DNA of 64,000 nucleotides from Arenibacter sp. ARW7G5Y1 (GCF_003201775.1 NZ_QJJZ01000007.1:1-64000), one strand, 5' to 3'. Shown: positions 1 through 9,597, numbered from the stretch's first letter. Translations and numbers: made by a program. The notes: a model not told the origin generated them from the letters alone.

Positions 1-206
1 CGAGGCTCCATGAAGCCACTGGCTTTATACTTGCAATCCTTGTACTTGGATGGTATTTGTTTTTTCTCCTCCAAATATATCGTTAGACGGTTCTCATATA
101 AAACATGCTTTATAGGCTTCTTATCGAATCCAACAATATCAAAATACTCTAATATTCCTTCTGGTAATATTAAACTTAACAAGGATAACTCAGTGCCTTT
201 ATTCAT
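1..206 (-). CDS. Transposase, ISAon1-like N-terminal region (partial, runs off the left edge)
   Basis: Reading the minus strand from an ATG at 206-204 gives an open frame of 68 codons to the window edge. It begins MNKGTELSLLSLILPEGI and contains EYFDIVG and YLEEKK. This pattern (LLPEG...YF.I......I.LEEK.IP..Y) is what I know from the N-terminal ORF of ISAon1-type transposases in Bacteroidota, which are often annotated as two ORFs. The catalytic part would lie outside the window. I could not identify the inverted repeat of the element in 207-444, so its right boundary is unknown. The plus-strand ORF over the same bases is an antisense shadow. The family call is from memory of the motif pattern and is moderately sure. 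Confidence 0.6.
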   Translation of the reverse strand, partial: MNKGTELSLLSLILPEGILEYFDIVGFDKKPIKHVLYENRLTIYLEEKKQIPSKYKDCKYKASGFMEP

Positions 207-444
207 CAATGTAATTTAAAGCACAAAGAAAATTATTTTTCTCTTCAGACCCAAGTTTTGGGATTGATCCGTTTTTACCATTTTAAGAATATAATTTAAT
301 CAAGCGATATAAGAAGTATGGTTCAAGCCTAATTTCTGGGTATTTGGATATTTACGCATTGGAAAACTAAAAAAGGTACAGGGCAAATACCACATTTTTG
401 ATGACATTTTCTTTTTATTCCGATAGAAAGGAAAATAACCAATC

Positions 445-1224
445 ATGAAAAAAATAAAATACGTCAGCATTGCATTGATTTTGATAGGAGTACTAGGTTG
501 TAGTAAAGACGAGGATGCGATTGATAATTTAAAAAATGTTCAAGCCCAATTTTGCAACAATTATTCGGGACCGGGCGCTGCTTATTGGAACATGGCCAAT
601 GGTATTTTCTTACCATTGAATGAAGTTCCCATAATTAAAAACCCAGGTGGCCGTGTTTCATTTATTGAACAGCCACTTCTAAGTCTTCAATATCCAGAGG
701 GTTACACAGGAACCGGTGTAAGGGATGTACAAAACTTTCCGATTGGGATTGATATAAAGCGTCTTGACAAAAGGGTGTTTTTTCGTTGGATTCCTAATGT
801 AAGCCTTGTTGGTATTTCAGATTTCAATCAAATTATCGCCCAAGAAATCAATACGATGTTTGCCGAGGTGGGGTATGATCCGAACAATGGATTTGAACCT
901 ATATGCGCTCGTAATGAAAGTCAAAATTTTGAAAGTTTATTGGTCAATTTCAACGGTAGGGTAATACAATTTGGGGAATTTACTGGGATTGTATGGGTGC
1001 GATCCACAATTGTTCCGGGTTTGGGAACGGTCAATTCAGCGATTCAAATCTCTGCGGCACCTTCGGCCGAGTTTGACTCCCGTACTTTAGATACCTTTTT
1101 ACCTTTTAATTTTCAACTTTACGTCCGACCAGATGGCGGAGGCTTTATTGATAATGATGGAGATGGCAGTCCAGCCCATTTAGATCCGGATGACAATGAT
1201 CCCAATATAAGACATCAGGGATAG
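445..1224 (+). CDS. Putative lipoprotein with Asp-rich C-terminus, function unknown
   Basis: 259 residues. The N-terminus is a type II signal peptide with the lipobox LGCSKDED, so it should be lipid-anchored at Cys19; the acidic residues after Cys are common in Bacteroidota surface lipoproteins. The middle shows no motif I recognise. The end carries an Asp-rich run (DNDGDGSPAHLDPDDND) that resembles calcium-binding thrombospondin type 3 repeats, as found in many flavobacterial secreted proteins. The ATG is preceded by an AAGGAAAATAA ribosome binding region. It converges with the CHAT peptidase gene, with stop codons 14 bp apart, so the two are not co-transcribed. Function is unknown. Confidence 0.8.
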   Translation: MKKIKYVSIALILIGVLGCSKDEDAIDNLKNVQAQFCNNYSGPGAAYWNMANGIFLPLNEVPIIKNPGGRVSFIEQPLLSLQYPEGYTGTGVRDVQNFPIGIDIKRLDKRVFFRWIPNVSLVGISDFNQIIAQEINTMFAEVGYDPNNGFEPICARNESQNFESLLVNFNGRVIQFGEFTGIVWVRSTIVPGLGTVNSAIQISAAPSAEFDSRTLDTFLPFNFQLYVRPDGGGFIDNDGDGSPAHLDPDDNDPNIRHQG

Positions 1225-1238
1225 TTTGGGTTGAACAC

Positions 1239-4200
1239 TTACGATTGGTCCTTCGGTACAAGGGGAGTCTTGGTCTTTCTTTTCCAAATTATTAAGAAAA
1301 AAACAGCTGCTACCAGTAACCCTAAAATTATATACCAGTAATTATCCATTGATGATGATAGTTCTATGGGTAGGGTGTCTCCCATTAAAATTAAACCCGC
1401 CCAGTATTGTGGATGAAGTGTTCTTCCCTCCGCATGATTTAAATAATCCAACTTTGCATTTTTTAGTGCCTCATCTTTGGGAAGGCCGTTTTCTAGATAT
1501 CCATAAAAGTTATCCAGGATGACAGTGCTTGATTGCTCATCAATTTGCCAAAGACTGGTTAAGATACTTTTACTGCCTGCGTAGTTGAAAGCATGTGCCA
1601 AGGAAATCATTCCCTCACCAGGTTGATAGCTGGGTTTTCCCGTTTCACAGGCTGTTAAGATCGCTAGATTGGAATTTAGGTTTTGATTATATATCTCATA
1701 GGTATATAGGTAATTGTCATTGATAAGGGTTGAATCGGAAATGTTCTTTGCAAAGACCAATCGCGACAGTTGGGGATTTACATTGTTTGATTCTGCATGA
1801 GTGCCGATGTGTATAATCTTATGCTCGTTTGCCGTTTTATTAAAAATGGCTTTAGATGCCTGTTGATTTAAAAATGACCTACCCCCAAAACGTTTGGAAT
1901 ATCTTTGTGCAATATCGGCACTGAACGGTTGCGGTAATAAGGTTAGGTAGGTTTTATCTATATCAATTGAATCGTTAATGGCTATTACATATGCTCTCTT
2001 CATACTTTCATCAAAGGTAGGTGCGAAGGCCACAAAGTCATTGTTGAAATCCAGTGTATTTTGGTTATCATCCAAGAGAAGTAGGCTATAATTATATGAG
2101 ATATTGTGTTTGGCCAAAAGACTTTTATTTGTCAGATCTTTAAAAGAATTAATTTTTTCAGCAGTAAGAAGTTCAAAATTTAAATTGAACAATTCTTGAT
2201 CGGGGAATATTATAACATTGTCAGTTTTTATCTTGTTTTGAATAGGTTCCCAAAGGGACTTATATAAATGTGAGAGGCACTCAAAAATTTCAGAACTGTT
2301 TTTTTGGTAATCCGAAATGGTGGCAATACAATCCAACGGTAAATTGGAAGGTAGGGGAACCATCTCCATGTTGTCCTTTGTTATGATGACGGCAACGAGG
2401 TCGTGGTCAATGAACAGATATCGTACCGCTGTGTACAACCCGTCAATATTCTTCTGCAGATTGCCCAATGGCGTTAGAACAGTACTATATTTTAATTCAT
2501 AATATAGCGGATACTCAGTTTTTAATTTAGCAAGGTAATCATCCCACTTCCGCAATTTGGCCTTCCAATCATCCACATCAAATTGAGTCCCTTCGGCCAT
2601 GTCAAAAAAGGAATTGATGTTCTTGCGCAGTACATCTTCCTCTTCTCTGATATTTACAGGTGTGAGCTTATTTTCTGATAGGTTGAGCCTGGTGCGTATT
2701 CGATGGTATATGGAAGATTCGTGAAGTTCGATGATTTTTTCCAGATATTTTTTCTCGCCGGTTATATCAAATATTTTACGATATACCTTTTTGCCAAAAT
2801 CAAATAATTCTCGACTATTCTCCAAGAGTACATTGATATCATCTTCGTTGGTGATCAATGATTTTTTTCGTTCAATTCTTTGAATGGCGTTCTCTATAAC
2901 CTTGGTGATTTTACCCAAACTCTCGATTGTTTTGACCGTGTCCATTTCATATTGAGCCTTGGTGAGGTAAAGCAACAATCTTAGTTGGTTTGGGCTAAAA
3001 AATTCTTCAGAAATTATACTGTTGAACGATTGGCTTTTGTACGAGCCCAAAATTTGATTGCTCAGTTCAATAGTTCCTTTATAATCTTTTTGATCAAAAA
3101 TTATTTTGACTTTGGCTATTCGCACCTCATTTGCCAAATAACTATCTGTTCCATGTACGGAAATAACCTCGGTAAGGGTGTTGTTGATAATACGAATACC
3201 TTCAGCATACTCATTCAGATTTGAATAAGATTTGGCCAGGTTGATATTGGCATAAACCTCATTTTGTGAAAATCCTTGTTCATTACTGTTTTTATACGCT
3301 TGAAGCGTTCTATGGTAATAGTCCACGGCTTCTTGGTAATTACCTTTTTGATAAGCTAAGTCGCCCAATACTCCGTAAAGGTTAGCTTGGTAAGAATAAT
3401 TTTCCCCTTTGATTGAGTTTAAAGAGGTTTTTGCTTCTTCCAGATAAATTTCTGCTTTTTCTAGGTCATTATTGTATAGTAATGATTCGCCAACCATCAA
3501 GGCGGCACCGAAATACTGTATCGTATTTTTTAAGAAGTATTTTTTTGCATGGTTATACCCTAGCATGGCAATTCTTTTTGCCTTTTCCTTCTCCCCTAAA
3601 TCGGAATACAGGCTTCCCAAATTTCTATAGGAGATAATTAGGTTTCCGTGCACTTTTTCCGTTAAGGGATGGTTATTGGTTTTGTTCAAAAAAGAATTGT
3701 AATGGTTTATTGTTTTTAATGTGAAACGCATGGCTTCATCAAAATTGCCGGCAGACTGTTTTACCATGAACCAATTGCCGTAGATGGTGCCCGGAAGATA
3801 ATCGGTTTGTTCTGGGTCGTTATCGGTTTTGTCCAAAGCATTGATGGCCTTTTTAAAATAGTAATCGGCACTGTCAGGTTTGGCATTAAAATGCATTAGG
3901 GCTCCTTTGTAATTGTATATTCTTGGTGCCAAAGGGAAATTGCCCGAACTGTTTTTTTGGATTAAATCAAGAGCGTTGTTGGTGTGTGCGATCAATTGTC
4001 CAAAATCTCCCATTTTAAGGCCCAACTCACTTAAATGAAATTCAGATTCAACCATTCGATGGACATCACCAAACTCTTTGGCCAAACGGTTTACCTTTAT
4101 TAAATATTTTTGTGCTTTTGGGGCAGTACCTTGATCTATGTACAAAATACCCATCCCCAAATTGGCGTCATAAGCAATAGTATCGTCTAATTTTCTGGAA

Positions 4201-4472
4201 TCTATTAGGGAATATAACTCCAAAGCCTTTTTAAAATTAGTCTCTGGATTTTGTAGGAATTCTATCTTTCCCAAGGGATAGACCAAGCGCCCCAATAACA
4301 AATTGCTTGGATTCTCAATTTCCGTTTTAAGAATCTCCTGGGCAACTAAGAACTCATTTGAGGCGATTAGGCTGTCTATTTTCTTTAAGACGTTATCTTG
4401 TTGCGCGTTTGCCTTACACAAGAGTAAAATACAAAGAATGGCAATCAATACATCCAACTTCATAAATTTCAT
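1239..4472 (-). CDS. TPR-CHAT peptidase, exported and membrane-anchored
   Basis: 1077 residues. A signal peptide occupies about residues 1-24 (hydrophobic core before KANAQQ). Multiple TPR-like helical repeats follow to roughly residue 500, then a helical linker with charged coiled-coil stretches, then a CHAT (caspase-like HetF-associated with TPR) domain from about 690. The caspase-type dyad is visible: His892 in HIGTHAES and Cys942 in LTACETG. The GEGMISLAHAFNYAG segment typical of CHAT proteins follows. A single transmembrane helix lies at about 1045-1063, then a basic tail (WKRKTK). By the positive-inside rule, the TPR and CHAT parts should be periplasmic. The start overlaps the stop of the preceding gene by ATGA, implying translational coupling. 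Substrate unknown. Confidence 0.9.
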   Translation of the reverse strand: MKFMKLDVLIAILCILLLCKANAQQDNVLKKIDSLIASNEFLVAQEILKTEIENPSNLLLGRLVYPLGKIEFLQNPETNFKKALELYSLIDSRKLDDTIAYDANLGMGILYIDQGTAPKAQKYLIKVNRLAKEFGDVHRMVESEFHLSELGLKMGDFGQLIAHTNNALDLIQKNSSGNFPLAPRIYNYKGALMHFNAKPDSADYYFKKAINALDKTDNDPEQTDYLPGTIYGNWFMVKQSAGNFDEAMRFTLKTINHYNSFLNKTNNHPLTEKVHGNLIISYRNLGSLYSDLGEKEKAKRIAMLGYNHAKKYFLKNTIQYFGAALMVGESLLYNNDLEKAEIYLEEAKTSLNSIKGENYSYQANLYGVLGDLAYQKGNYQEAVDYYHRTLQAYKNSNEQGFSQNEVYANINLAKSYSNLNEYAEGIRIINNTLTEVISVHGTDSYLANEVRIAKVKIIFDQKDYKGTIELSNQILGSYKSQSFNSIISEEFFSPNQLRLLLYLTKAQYEMDTVKTIESLGKITKVIENAIQRIERKKSLITNEDDINVLLENSRELFDFGKKVYRKIFDITGEKKYLEKIIELHESSIYHRIRTRLNLSENKLTPVNIREEEDVLRKNINSFFDMAEGTQFDVDDWKAKLRKWDDYLAKLKTEYPLYYELKYSTVLTPLGNLQKNIDGLYTAVRYLFIDHDLVAVIITKDNMEMVPLPSNLPLDCIATISDYQKNSSEIFECLSHLYKSLWEPIQNKIKTDNVIIFPDQELFNLNFELLTAEKINSFKDLTNKSLLAKHNISYNYSLLLLDDNQNTLDFNNDFVAFAPTFDESMKRAYVIAINDSIDIDKTYLTLLPQPFSADIAQRYSKRFGGRSFLNQQASKAIFNKTANEHKIIHIGTHAESNNVNPQLSRLVFAKNISDSTLINDNYLYTYEIYNQNLNSNLAILTACETGKPSYQPGEGMISLAHAFNYAGSKSILTSLWQIDEQSSTVILDNFYGYLENGLPKDEALKNAKLDYLNHAEGRTLHPQYWAGLILMGDTLPIELSSSMDNYWYIILGLLVAAVFFLIIWKRKTKTPLVPKDQS

Positions 4473-5203
4473 TCTTGAATTTTTTTCAGAAGCTCCCCGC
4501 TCTTTTCATCTGCAGCCATTTTCAAGTGCTTAACGGCTTCTACGGTATTATTATTCTTTAAATGCACAAGTGCTAAATAATAATGGGCTTCCTTGCTAAA
4601 AACGGACACTTCAGAGTTTAGGGTGTTTTTAAAAAAATCAATGGCCTTATTGGTATTCCCCTTAGCCAAATAGGCGCTTCCCAAGAAATAGTTCAAGGTG
4701 TCACTATCCTGATTTGTAAGCAATAACCTTTCCCATTTGTTGATTGCTACATCATAATTCCTTTGCTTGTAATCAACCATTGCCTCATAAAAGTCATAAT
4801 TGTCATTGGTACCCATAACAGTGGGAAGTCCGGGGTCAACTGAGTAATAACTTTGAAAAAGTTTCTCGTTCGGACTTTGTTTGTTGAAAAACCATATAAC
4901 CGATGAAATCAATATGGCAATACTTGCGGCTATACGGTACCAATAGAATTTATTCTTTGTGCCGGCCGTTCTACTGGAATCCTCTTTTAGACTATTATGG
5001 AAGGTCTCCATCGAATTTCGGAGTCCTTCTTCCTCAATGGCATAGAACAGTTCTTTAAACTCCTCATATTGTTTTCTTAGTTCAGGATCGCCATACAATT
5101 TGCTGTTGAATTCCGCTTTCTCTTTAGAATCCATTTGGTCCAAAAGTACTCTTTCATACTCTTCTTGCTGTTCTTGAGTTATGTAATTTGGGTACTTATC
5201 CAT
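4469..5203 (-). CDS. Single-pass TPR protein, probable anti-sigma factor
   Basis: 244 residues from the ATG at 5203; a longer frame exists upstream, but it would lie inside the sigma gene. Residues 1-75 are cytoplasmic-looking and acidic, with the pattern MDSKEKAEFNSKLYGDPEL that resembles N-termini of zinc-less Bacteroidota anti-sigma factors (family resemblance, not proof). A transmembrane helix spans about 89-107. The C-terminal part (about 130-240) holds TPR-like repeats (NYFLGSAYLAKGNTNKAIDFF, then HYYLALVHLKNNNTVEAVKHL) and should be periplasmic. The start overlaps the sigma stop within ATGGATAA, and its own stop overlaps the CHAT start in ATGA, so all three genes are translationally coupled. 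It plausibly links the sigma factor to the periplasmic CHAT protein. Confidence 0.85.
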   Translation of the reverse strand: MDKYPNYITQEQQEEYERVLLDQMDSKEKAEFNSKLYGDPELRKQYEEFKELFYAIEEEGLRNSMETFHNSLKEDSSRTAGTKNKFYWYRIAASIAILISSVIWFFNKQSPNEKLFQSYYSVDPGLPTVMGTNDNYDFYEAMVDYKQRNYDVAINKWERLLLTNQDSDTLNYFLGSAYLAKGNTNKAIDFFKNTLNSEVSVFSKEAHYYLALVHLKNNNTVEAVKHLKMAADEKSGELLKKIQE

Positions 5204-5765
5204 TGTTTTTTGTTTCCAAGGCCAATGCCTTGAGTTTTTCCATACAACGGTATTTTTTATTCCGTACCGATGCTGGGCCAAGTTGAAGGTCTTTTGCTAT
5301 TTCATCCATAGATTTTCGCTCAAAATAGAATTGGGTCAAAATCTTTTTGCAAGATATACCTAGTTGTTTCATGGCCCCATGTAGGGCATTCAATTTGCTT
5401 TCCTCTTCGTTTTCATCCGAAGGGTCTTCACTTTCAGGGCTCATAGCAATGACCCCGTTATCGGAAACTGTTTTTTTAAAATGGGCAGAACGTAAATAGT
5501 CAGTCCATTTATTTTTGGCTATGGTAAAAAGATAGGCTTCTAGATTACTATTTTCTTTAAGTTTATCATTTTTGACGTTTCGCCAGCAAGCAATAAAAGC
5601 TTCTTGAAATACATCCTTGGCCTGGGCTTCATCTCCATTGTTTATGAAAACATGGCTCCTGAATTTAGGAAATATGTTTTGATATACCTCTTGCATAACC
5701 TTCTGATCATTGTTTTTAAAAGCGGTAACGAGCTGGTTATTGGTCTTTTGTAAGGTATTCCCCAT
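5196..5765 (-). CDS. ECF-type RNA polymerase sigma factor
   Basis: 189 residues. Region 2 is recognisable at about 45-92 (QAKDVFQEAFIACWRN, AYLFTIAKNKWTDYLR) and region 4 at about 128-180 (LTQFYFERKSMDEIAKDLQL followed by an HTH-like SVRNKKYRCMEKL). An acidic linker (ESEDPSDENEEES) separates them. It is first in a coupled unit with a membrane TPR protein and an exported TPR-CHAT peptidase, so it probably drives an envelope-responsive regulon; the target promoters are not apparent here. Upstream, 92 bp separate it from the next gene. The frame and motifs make the assignment firm; the specific ECF group is not determined. Confidence 0.93.
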   Translation of the reverse strand: MGNTLQKTNNQLVTAFKNNDQKVMQEVYQNIFPKFRSHVFINNGDEAQAKDVFQEAFIACWRNVKNDKLKENSNLEAYLFTIAKNKWTDYLRSAHFKKTVSDNGVIAMSPESEDPSDENEEESKLNALHGAMKQLGISCKKILTQFYFERKSMDEIAKDLQLGPASVRNKKYRCMEKLKALALETKNNG

Positions 5766-5857
5766 ATTTTTTTGAAAACATGGGGAATTTACAAATTTTC
5801 ATTTGCTTTTGGAATTAATAAGATTAAAGTACATTTTATCTCGATATAGTTCATGCA

Positions 5858-8077
5858 CTAATTAAATATTGGCGTAATTTCTATATTTAATGGTTCTACA
5901 CTTATATTTTCAACTAGCTCTTGGGCACGTGTCTCTGCCTGGGCTTGATTGCAACTGTCAAAAATTATGATGCTTCCTACCCCTGATCTAAATCTTAAAA
6001 TCCCGTTCCCCATATCTTCCAATTGCCTTTCATCAAGAACCCTTTCTTGGTTCACCACACCATTACTGGAGGTAATGATTCCCTTATAACCAGAGGCGCC
6101 TTCAACAGCAGCAAAATCTGCGGCATATGGAATGGGACTAAAAGCTTGATAACCAATATTATCGGTACACCCTGAGTTTGAGATTTCCTTAAGGTTGGGC
6201 TGCCTAGTGAATGACACTGTAAAGGACTCGCAACCTTTCTTGTTGTTCATGGTCATTGTGTCCCGCCCTGCCTCGGTTAATTCACCTGTATTTTTATTGC
6301 GCAAGTACAGAATGACGGTCACTGTCTCTTTATTGTCACCACTACCTAATTCGGACTCAAGTGCGGTACTGATATATGAAACATAATTCTTTTTTGTAAT
6401 AATTGATTCACCAAAATTATTGGGGTCATCACCAATATCTTGAAGCCTTCCTCTGTACTCGTTCGATGTGCTCCAATGAAATTCAAATTCCTCCAATTCC
6501 GGCTCAAGGTCAGTGATTGCGGTTACCCGAAGCTCGGTGGCTTGACCCAGGCAGAGTTCAACATTATCACGTTGCATCTCAACAACCGCATCTATAGATC
6601 TAACGTTCCAATTTTCAAAATTAAAAGCCCTTGTGCGCAGACCACCAAAATTGGAATAATAATTTGTTGCTTTTATATTCCTATCTATGGCGGCAAATAT
6701 AACTGTTGTTCTTTGATACCCAGTTTCAATTAATTCATGGTTCTGTATAAAAGTATTTGGAAAGTCACCGTTACCGGACAATATATTATAAACATCCTGT
6801 AACATAGTACGTAGGTCATTGCTCAATCGAATATCTTCATACAAGGCTGGAAGAAAAATGTTCGTTGCTTCCTTGAACTGGTTGTCTATAACTTCTTCAA
6901 TAACATCGGGATATTGTTCAAGAACGGGGAGGACGGCATTGAGCAATGCATTTTCTTTATCACTACCGAATGGCGGCAGTAATGATTTGTTACCAGCTAT
7001 ATCCAGAAGAGTAGGTAAAAAATAGTCGATAACGTAGGTTTTTTTATTGATTTCCGCATAGGTGTTCCGTTCTTCTTCCGTCATGCCCCTTCCACCGGAA
7101 TTGGGCTGACCAGAACCAATAACGACCACTTCGTATTCGGCCACAAATTCAGAGGCAGGGTTTACTGGCAATAATATTGGGTCTGTTTTTATGGCATTGT
7201 CAATTGATGCCTGCTGTGCGTTTATTTGTTGGACCGAATTTCCCAATTCCAAAGTTTCTATTTTGTTGGTCTTGCCTGTCTCCAATTCAAAACTCTCAAA
7301 AGTGCTGGAGGTATAGTTCGGTATATTATATACGTCACCGTTTCTATCGGTATAACTCTTTTTGTAAATGATGACGTTGGATCTTCTTGGCAGGGAATTT
7401 TGCAACATTATGCGGGTTGAATCAATACTGGATAGGGTTACACCGCTTTTTGTGCTTTCATCGTTAAAAAAAATCCGATTTTCAATTCCTGTTGAATTCT
7501 TTGAGGTTATTTGGTCCAAAAAGTTTTGTAGGGTTGGTTCATAATTGCCTTGGCTATAGAAGAGTGGATCACTTTTAAACAATGTTTGTATATCTTGTAC
7601 AAAATTCGAAAAACCTGGGTTTGTCTTAATACTTTTTAAAAAGGCACTTTTTGCATTATCCGGTAACAAATAATAACCCAGAGCATAATAAAGTATGATT
7701 TCAGCTGTGGTTTCAACTGACAGTTCACTTCTTTCTTTAGTAATGAATCCGGCGAGTAAAACATTATTTTCCGCATCCAGAAAATATCCAATCTCTATGG
7801 TTTCACCGTTTAAGGGTAGGTTTCCGGTTCCATTGGCATCAATATCTGAATTGGCGCCAAGGGAAACCAATGTGCCGTTTGTGAAGTCCACGCTGGAATC
7901 CTCGGGCAGCAATATTTGTACATCCACGGTTTCAAACGTACTATCCATCGGGTTTTCGGTGTCTTGGGAAATATCGTCATCTGTGATAAATTCATTTGCA
8001 TCGTCATCTGACTTACAGGCTAAAATGATGGTAAAAAAAATTAGGGTCAATACGAAATTTATGTTTGGAATTTTCAT
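5858..8077 (-). CDS. Large lipoprotein, function unknown
   Basis: 739 residues from the ATG at 8077. I chose this start because it places a clean signal peptide (MKIPNINFVLTLIFFTIILA) directly before a lipobox Cys followed by KSDDDANE, although the frame stays open 135 bp upstream. After an acidic linker (about 25-55) comes a beta-rich domain with LLPEDSS and NGTLVSLGANSDIDANG, then a mostly helical middle, and a C-terminal part containing four Cys residues (ELCLGQ, KGCESF, NSGCTDN, DSCNQ) that may form disulphides or bind something. Similar multi-domain lipoproteins are common and uncharacterised in flavobacteria. It lies upstream of the sigma/TPR/CHAT unit on the same strand with 92 bp between, so co-regulation is possible but unproven. 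Confidence 0.8.
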   Translation of the reverse strand: MKIPNINFVLTLIFFTIILACKSDDDANEFITDDDISQDTENPMDSTFETVDVQILLPEDSSVDFTNGTLVSLGANSDIDANGTGNLPLNGETIEIGYFLDAENNVLLAGFITKERSELSVETTAEIILYYALGYYLLPDNAKSAFLKSIKTNPGFSNFVQDIQTLFKSDPLFYSQGNYEPTLQNFLDQITSKNSTGIENRIFFNDESTKSGVTLSSIDSTRIMLQNSLPRRSNVIIYKKSYTDRNGDVYNIPNYTSSTFESFELETGKTNKIETLELGNSVQQINAQQASIDNAIKTDPILLPVNPASEFVAEYEVVVIGSGQPNSGGRGMTEEERNTYAEINKKTYVIDYFLPTLLDIAGNKSLLPPFGSDKENALLNAVLPVLEQYPDVIEEVIDNQFKEATNIFLPALYEDIRLSNDLRTMLQDVYNILSGNGDFPNTFIQNHELIETGYQRTTVIFAAIDRNIKATNYYSNFGGLRTRAFNFENWNVRSIDAVVEMQRDNVELCLGQATELRVTAITDLEPELEEFEFHWSTSNEYRGRLQDIGDDPNNFGESIITKKNYVSYISTALESELGSGDNKETVTVILYLRNKNTGELTEAGRDTMTMNNKKGCESFTVSFTRQPNLKEISNSGCTDNIGYQAFSPIPYAADFAAVEGASGYKGIITSSNGVVNQERVLDERQLEDMGNGILRFRSGVGSIIIFDSCNQAQAETRAQELVENISVEPLNIEITPIFN

Positions 8078-8330
8078 ATTTGGTTTGTTAAAAAGGTTAC
8101 TGTTTCTTAATTGGTTTTTTTGGATTTTGTCCATTTTTCCAAGATGTGACCTACGGTATTTTTTAAGGTACCAGAAAATGTTTCTGTCCATGGGCTCCTT
8201 CAAATATTTCAACGTTTTGTGTCAATTAACGATAGCCCTATAATTTTCATTGGTATCAGGATTACAAAATCGATCAAAATCAAGGTGAAAAATGCATTTT
8301 CCATATTGTTGCAATTTTAAAGTTGTTAAA

Positions 8331-8367
8331 TTTTTATAGGTATCATTTTAATGTTAAAATGTCATCA
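8331..8367. repeat. Direct repeat copy A (~37 bp) at the 3' end of the 404-aa lipoprotein gene
   Basis: The stretch beginning TTTTTATAGGTATCATTTTA and ending TTAAAATGTCATCA is repeated, with two substitutions and one indel, at 9598-9635. Copy A covers the stop codon region of the lipoprotein gene and copy B lies just upstream of its start, so the gene is bracketed by the pair. Origin unknown. Confidence 0.75.
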
Positions 8368-9579
8368 AAAGGCTTTCCCAACTTTGGTCCACTCCCTATT
8401 TCCAAGGTTTATGCCTCCGTTGGGATTGTAGAATAGGTCGTCGTTTTTAATGTAGTTGCCTTCACTATCCATCCAATATTGGGTTGAACCGGCATCTACC
8501 TGATAATTTTTTCCATTTAGGGGGTTGTAAACGGTTTCCTCTTCGTTTATCATATTGAGGAAGTTTTTATGGGAGGTATCACTGCTCGAACCAAAAGTAC
8601 GGTTCATGAATGAAGCATGGTTGGCATCCTGTGCGGCCCAAATTCCTTTCATTTTCTGTTGATGGGCATTAAATGCCGCTTGTCTGTTTTGCATGTTTAT
8701 CTGGTGTTGTTGAGCAGCTTTTTGAGCGCGTAACTGATTTAATTGCGCTACATACTGTTTCCATTGTGGATTTTCTTTTGAGTTGATCAGTGCATTCTCA
8801 AAAGTTGAAATGGTCTCTGTAAAATGATCCTCATCAACAAACATATAATCGGTACTGTACATCCAGAGCGTCATGGTATCGATGTAACTCAATGGCTGTT
8901 GCATGTAAATTTTACCTACTGTGGCTAGCGCTTTTTGGCCGTTATTGTTTTTCCAGACCGTTGTTGTGATGTCCAATTTTACTTGACCTCCACTTTCGGC
9001 ATTTATTTTTCCTCGGAGGTAGTCTTCTAATTTGGGCAGTCTAATATTCTCCATAAAACTGAATCCACTGTTTTGCATACGTGGCAATACTTCTTCTTCA
9101 ATAATACGCTGATTACTTATCATTGGCCGGTGCAAGTTGGCGGCAGTAGAATTTCTCATAAACTGATAAGTCTGAGGGTTTTGATATGAAATATGTGCCC
9201 TTAAGGGGGTATTGAACGATTTTAGATTATTCGGACCTTGGATCTGTGTCAAAAAAATTGGAATTTTTTGGTCCATAGTGTAATTAGGCTTGGATATAAC
9301 CGTCCAATCTGCTGGATAGTTTGAACTGCTCACGACCAGACCGGTTCGAGCGTCCCGAAATTGATGGGTCTTCAACTTCTTTTTTCCTAACTTTTCAAAG
9401 AACCCCAGTTTTGATTCGGTTTTGGAAGGTTCAGTTTCAAAATTGGATTCGGTTGTGAAATCTTCTTCGTACCCATTATCGTAGGCATCAAAATCTGTAT
9501 TGGCATGGGGTGAATTTTTGTTGCCACAAGCGGATAGTAGTGATAGAATTAAAATAAGTCGGATGGCATATGCTTTCAT
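8365..9579 (-). CDS. Putative lipoprotein, function unknown
   Basis: 404 residues. Signal peptide with lipobox LLSACGNKNS (Cys18), then an acidic linker (about 25-50: DFDAYDNGYEEDFTTES). A globular region follows that contains ARTGLVVSSSNYPADWTVIS, which reads like a serine-protease-independent beta domain I cannot name. A Gln/Ala-rich helical segment at about 280-325 (AQLNQLRAQKAAQQHQINMQ) probably forms a coiled coil. The C-terminus has WMDSEGNYIKNDDLFYNPN. No catalytic signature is visible. The gene is bracketed by near-identical ~37-bp repeats, and 287 bp separate it from the next lipoprotein gene downstream. Function unknown. Confidence 0.8.
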   Translation of the reverse strand: MKAYAIRLILILSLLSACGNKNSPHANTDFDAYDNGYEEDFTTESNFETEPSKTESKLGFFEKLGKKKLKTHQFRDARTGLVVSSSNYPADWTVISKPNYTMDQKIPIFLTQIQGPNNLKSFNTPLRAHISYQNPQTYQFMRNSTAANLHRPMISNQRIIEEEVLPRMQNSGFSFMENIRLPKLEDYLRGKINAESGGQVKLDITTTVWKNNNGQKALATVGKIYMQQPLSYIDTMTLWMYSTDYMFVDEDHFTETISTFENALINSKENPQWKQYVAQLNQLRAQKAAQQHQINMQNRQAAFNAHQQKMKGIWAAQDANHASFMNRTFGSSSDTSHKNFLNMINEEETVYNPLNGKNYQVDAGSTQYWMDSEGNYIKNDDLFYNPNGGINLGNREWTKVGKAF

Positions 9580-9597
9580 TTGATAATTTTTATTGGT

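Noticed and set aside
10-219. Plus-strand frame at the left edge
   Set aside because: It lies antisense to the ISAon1-like transposase start, which has the recognisable protein sequence.
7177-8243. Several long plus-strand frames opposite the large lipoprotein gene
   Set aside because: They mirror the minus-strand gene and lack signal or start features of their own.
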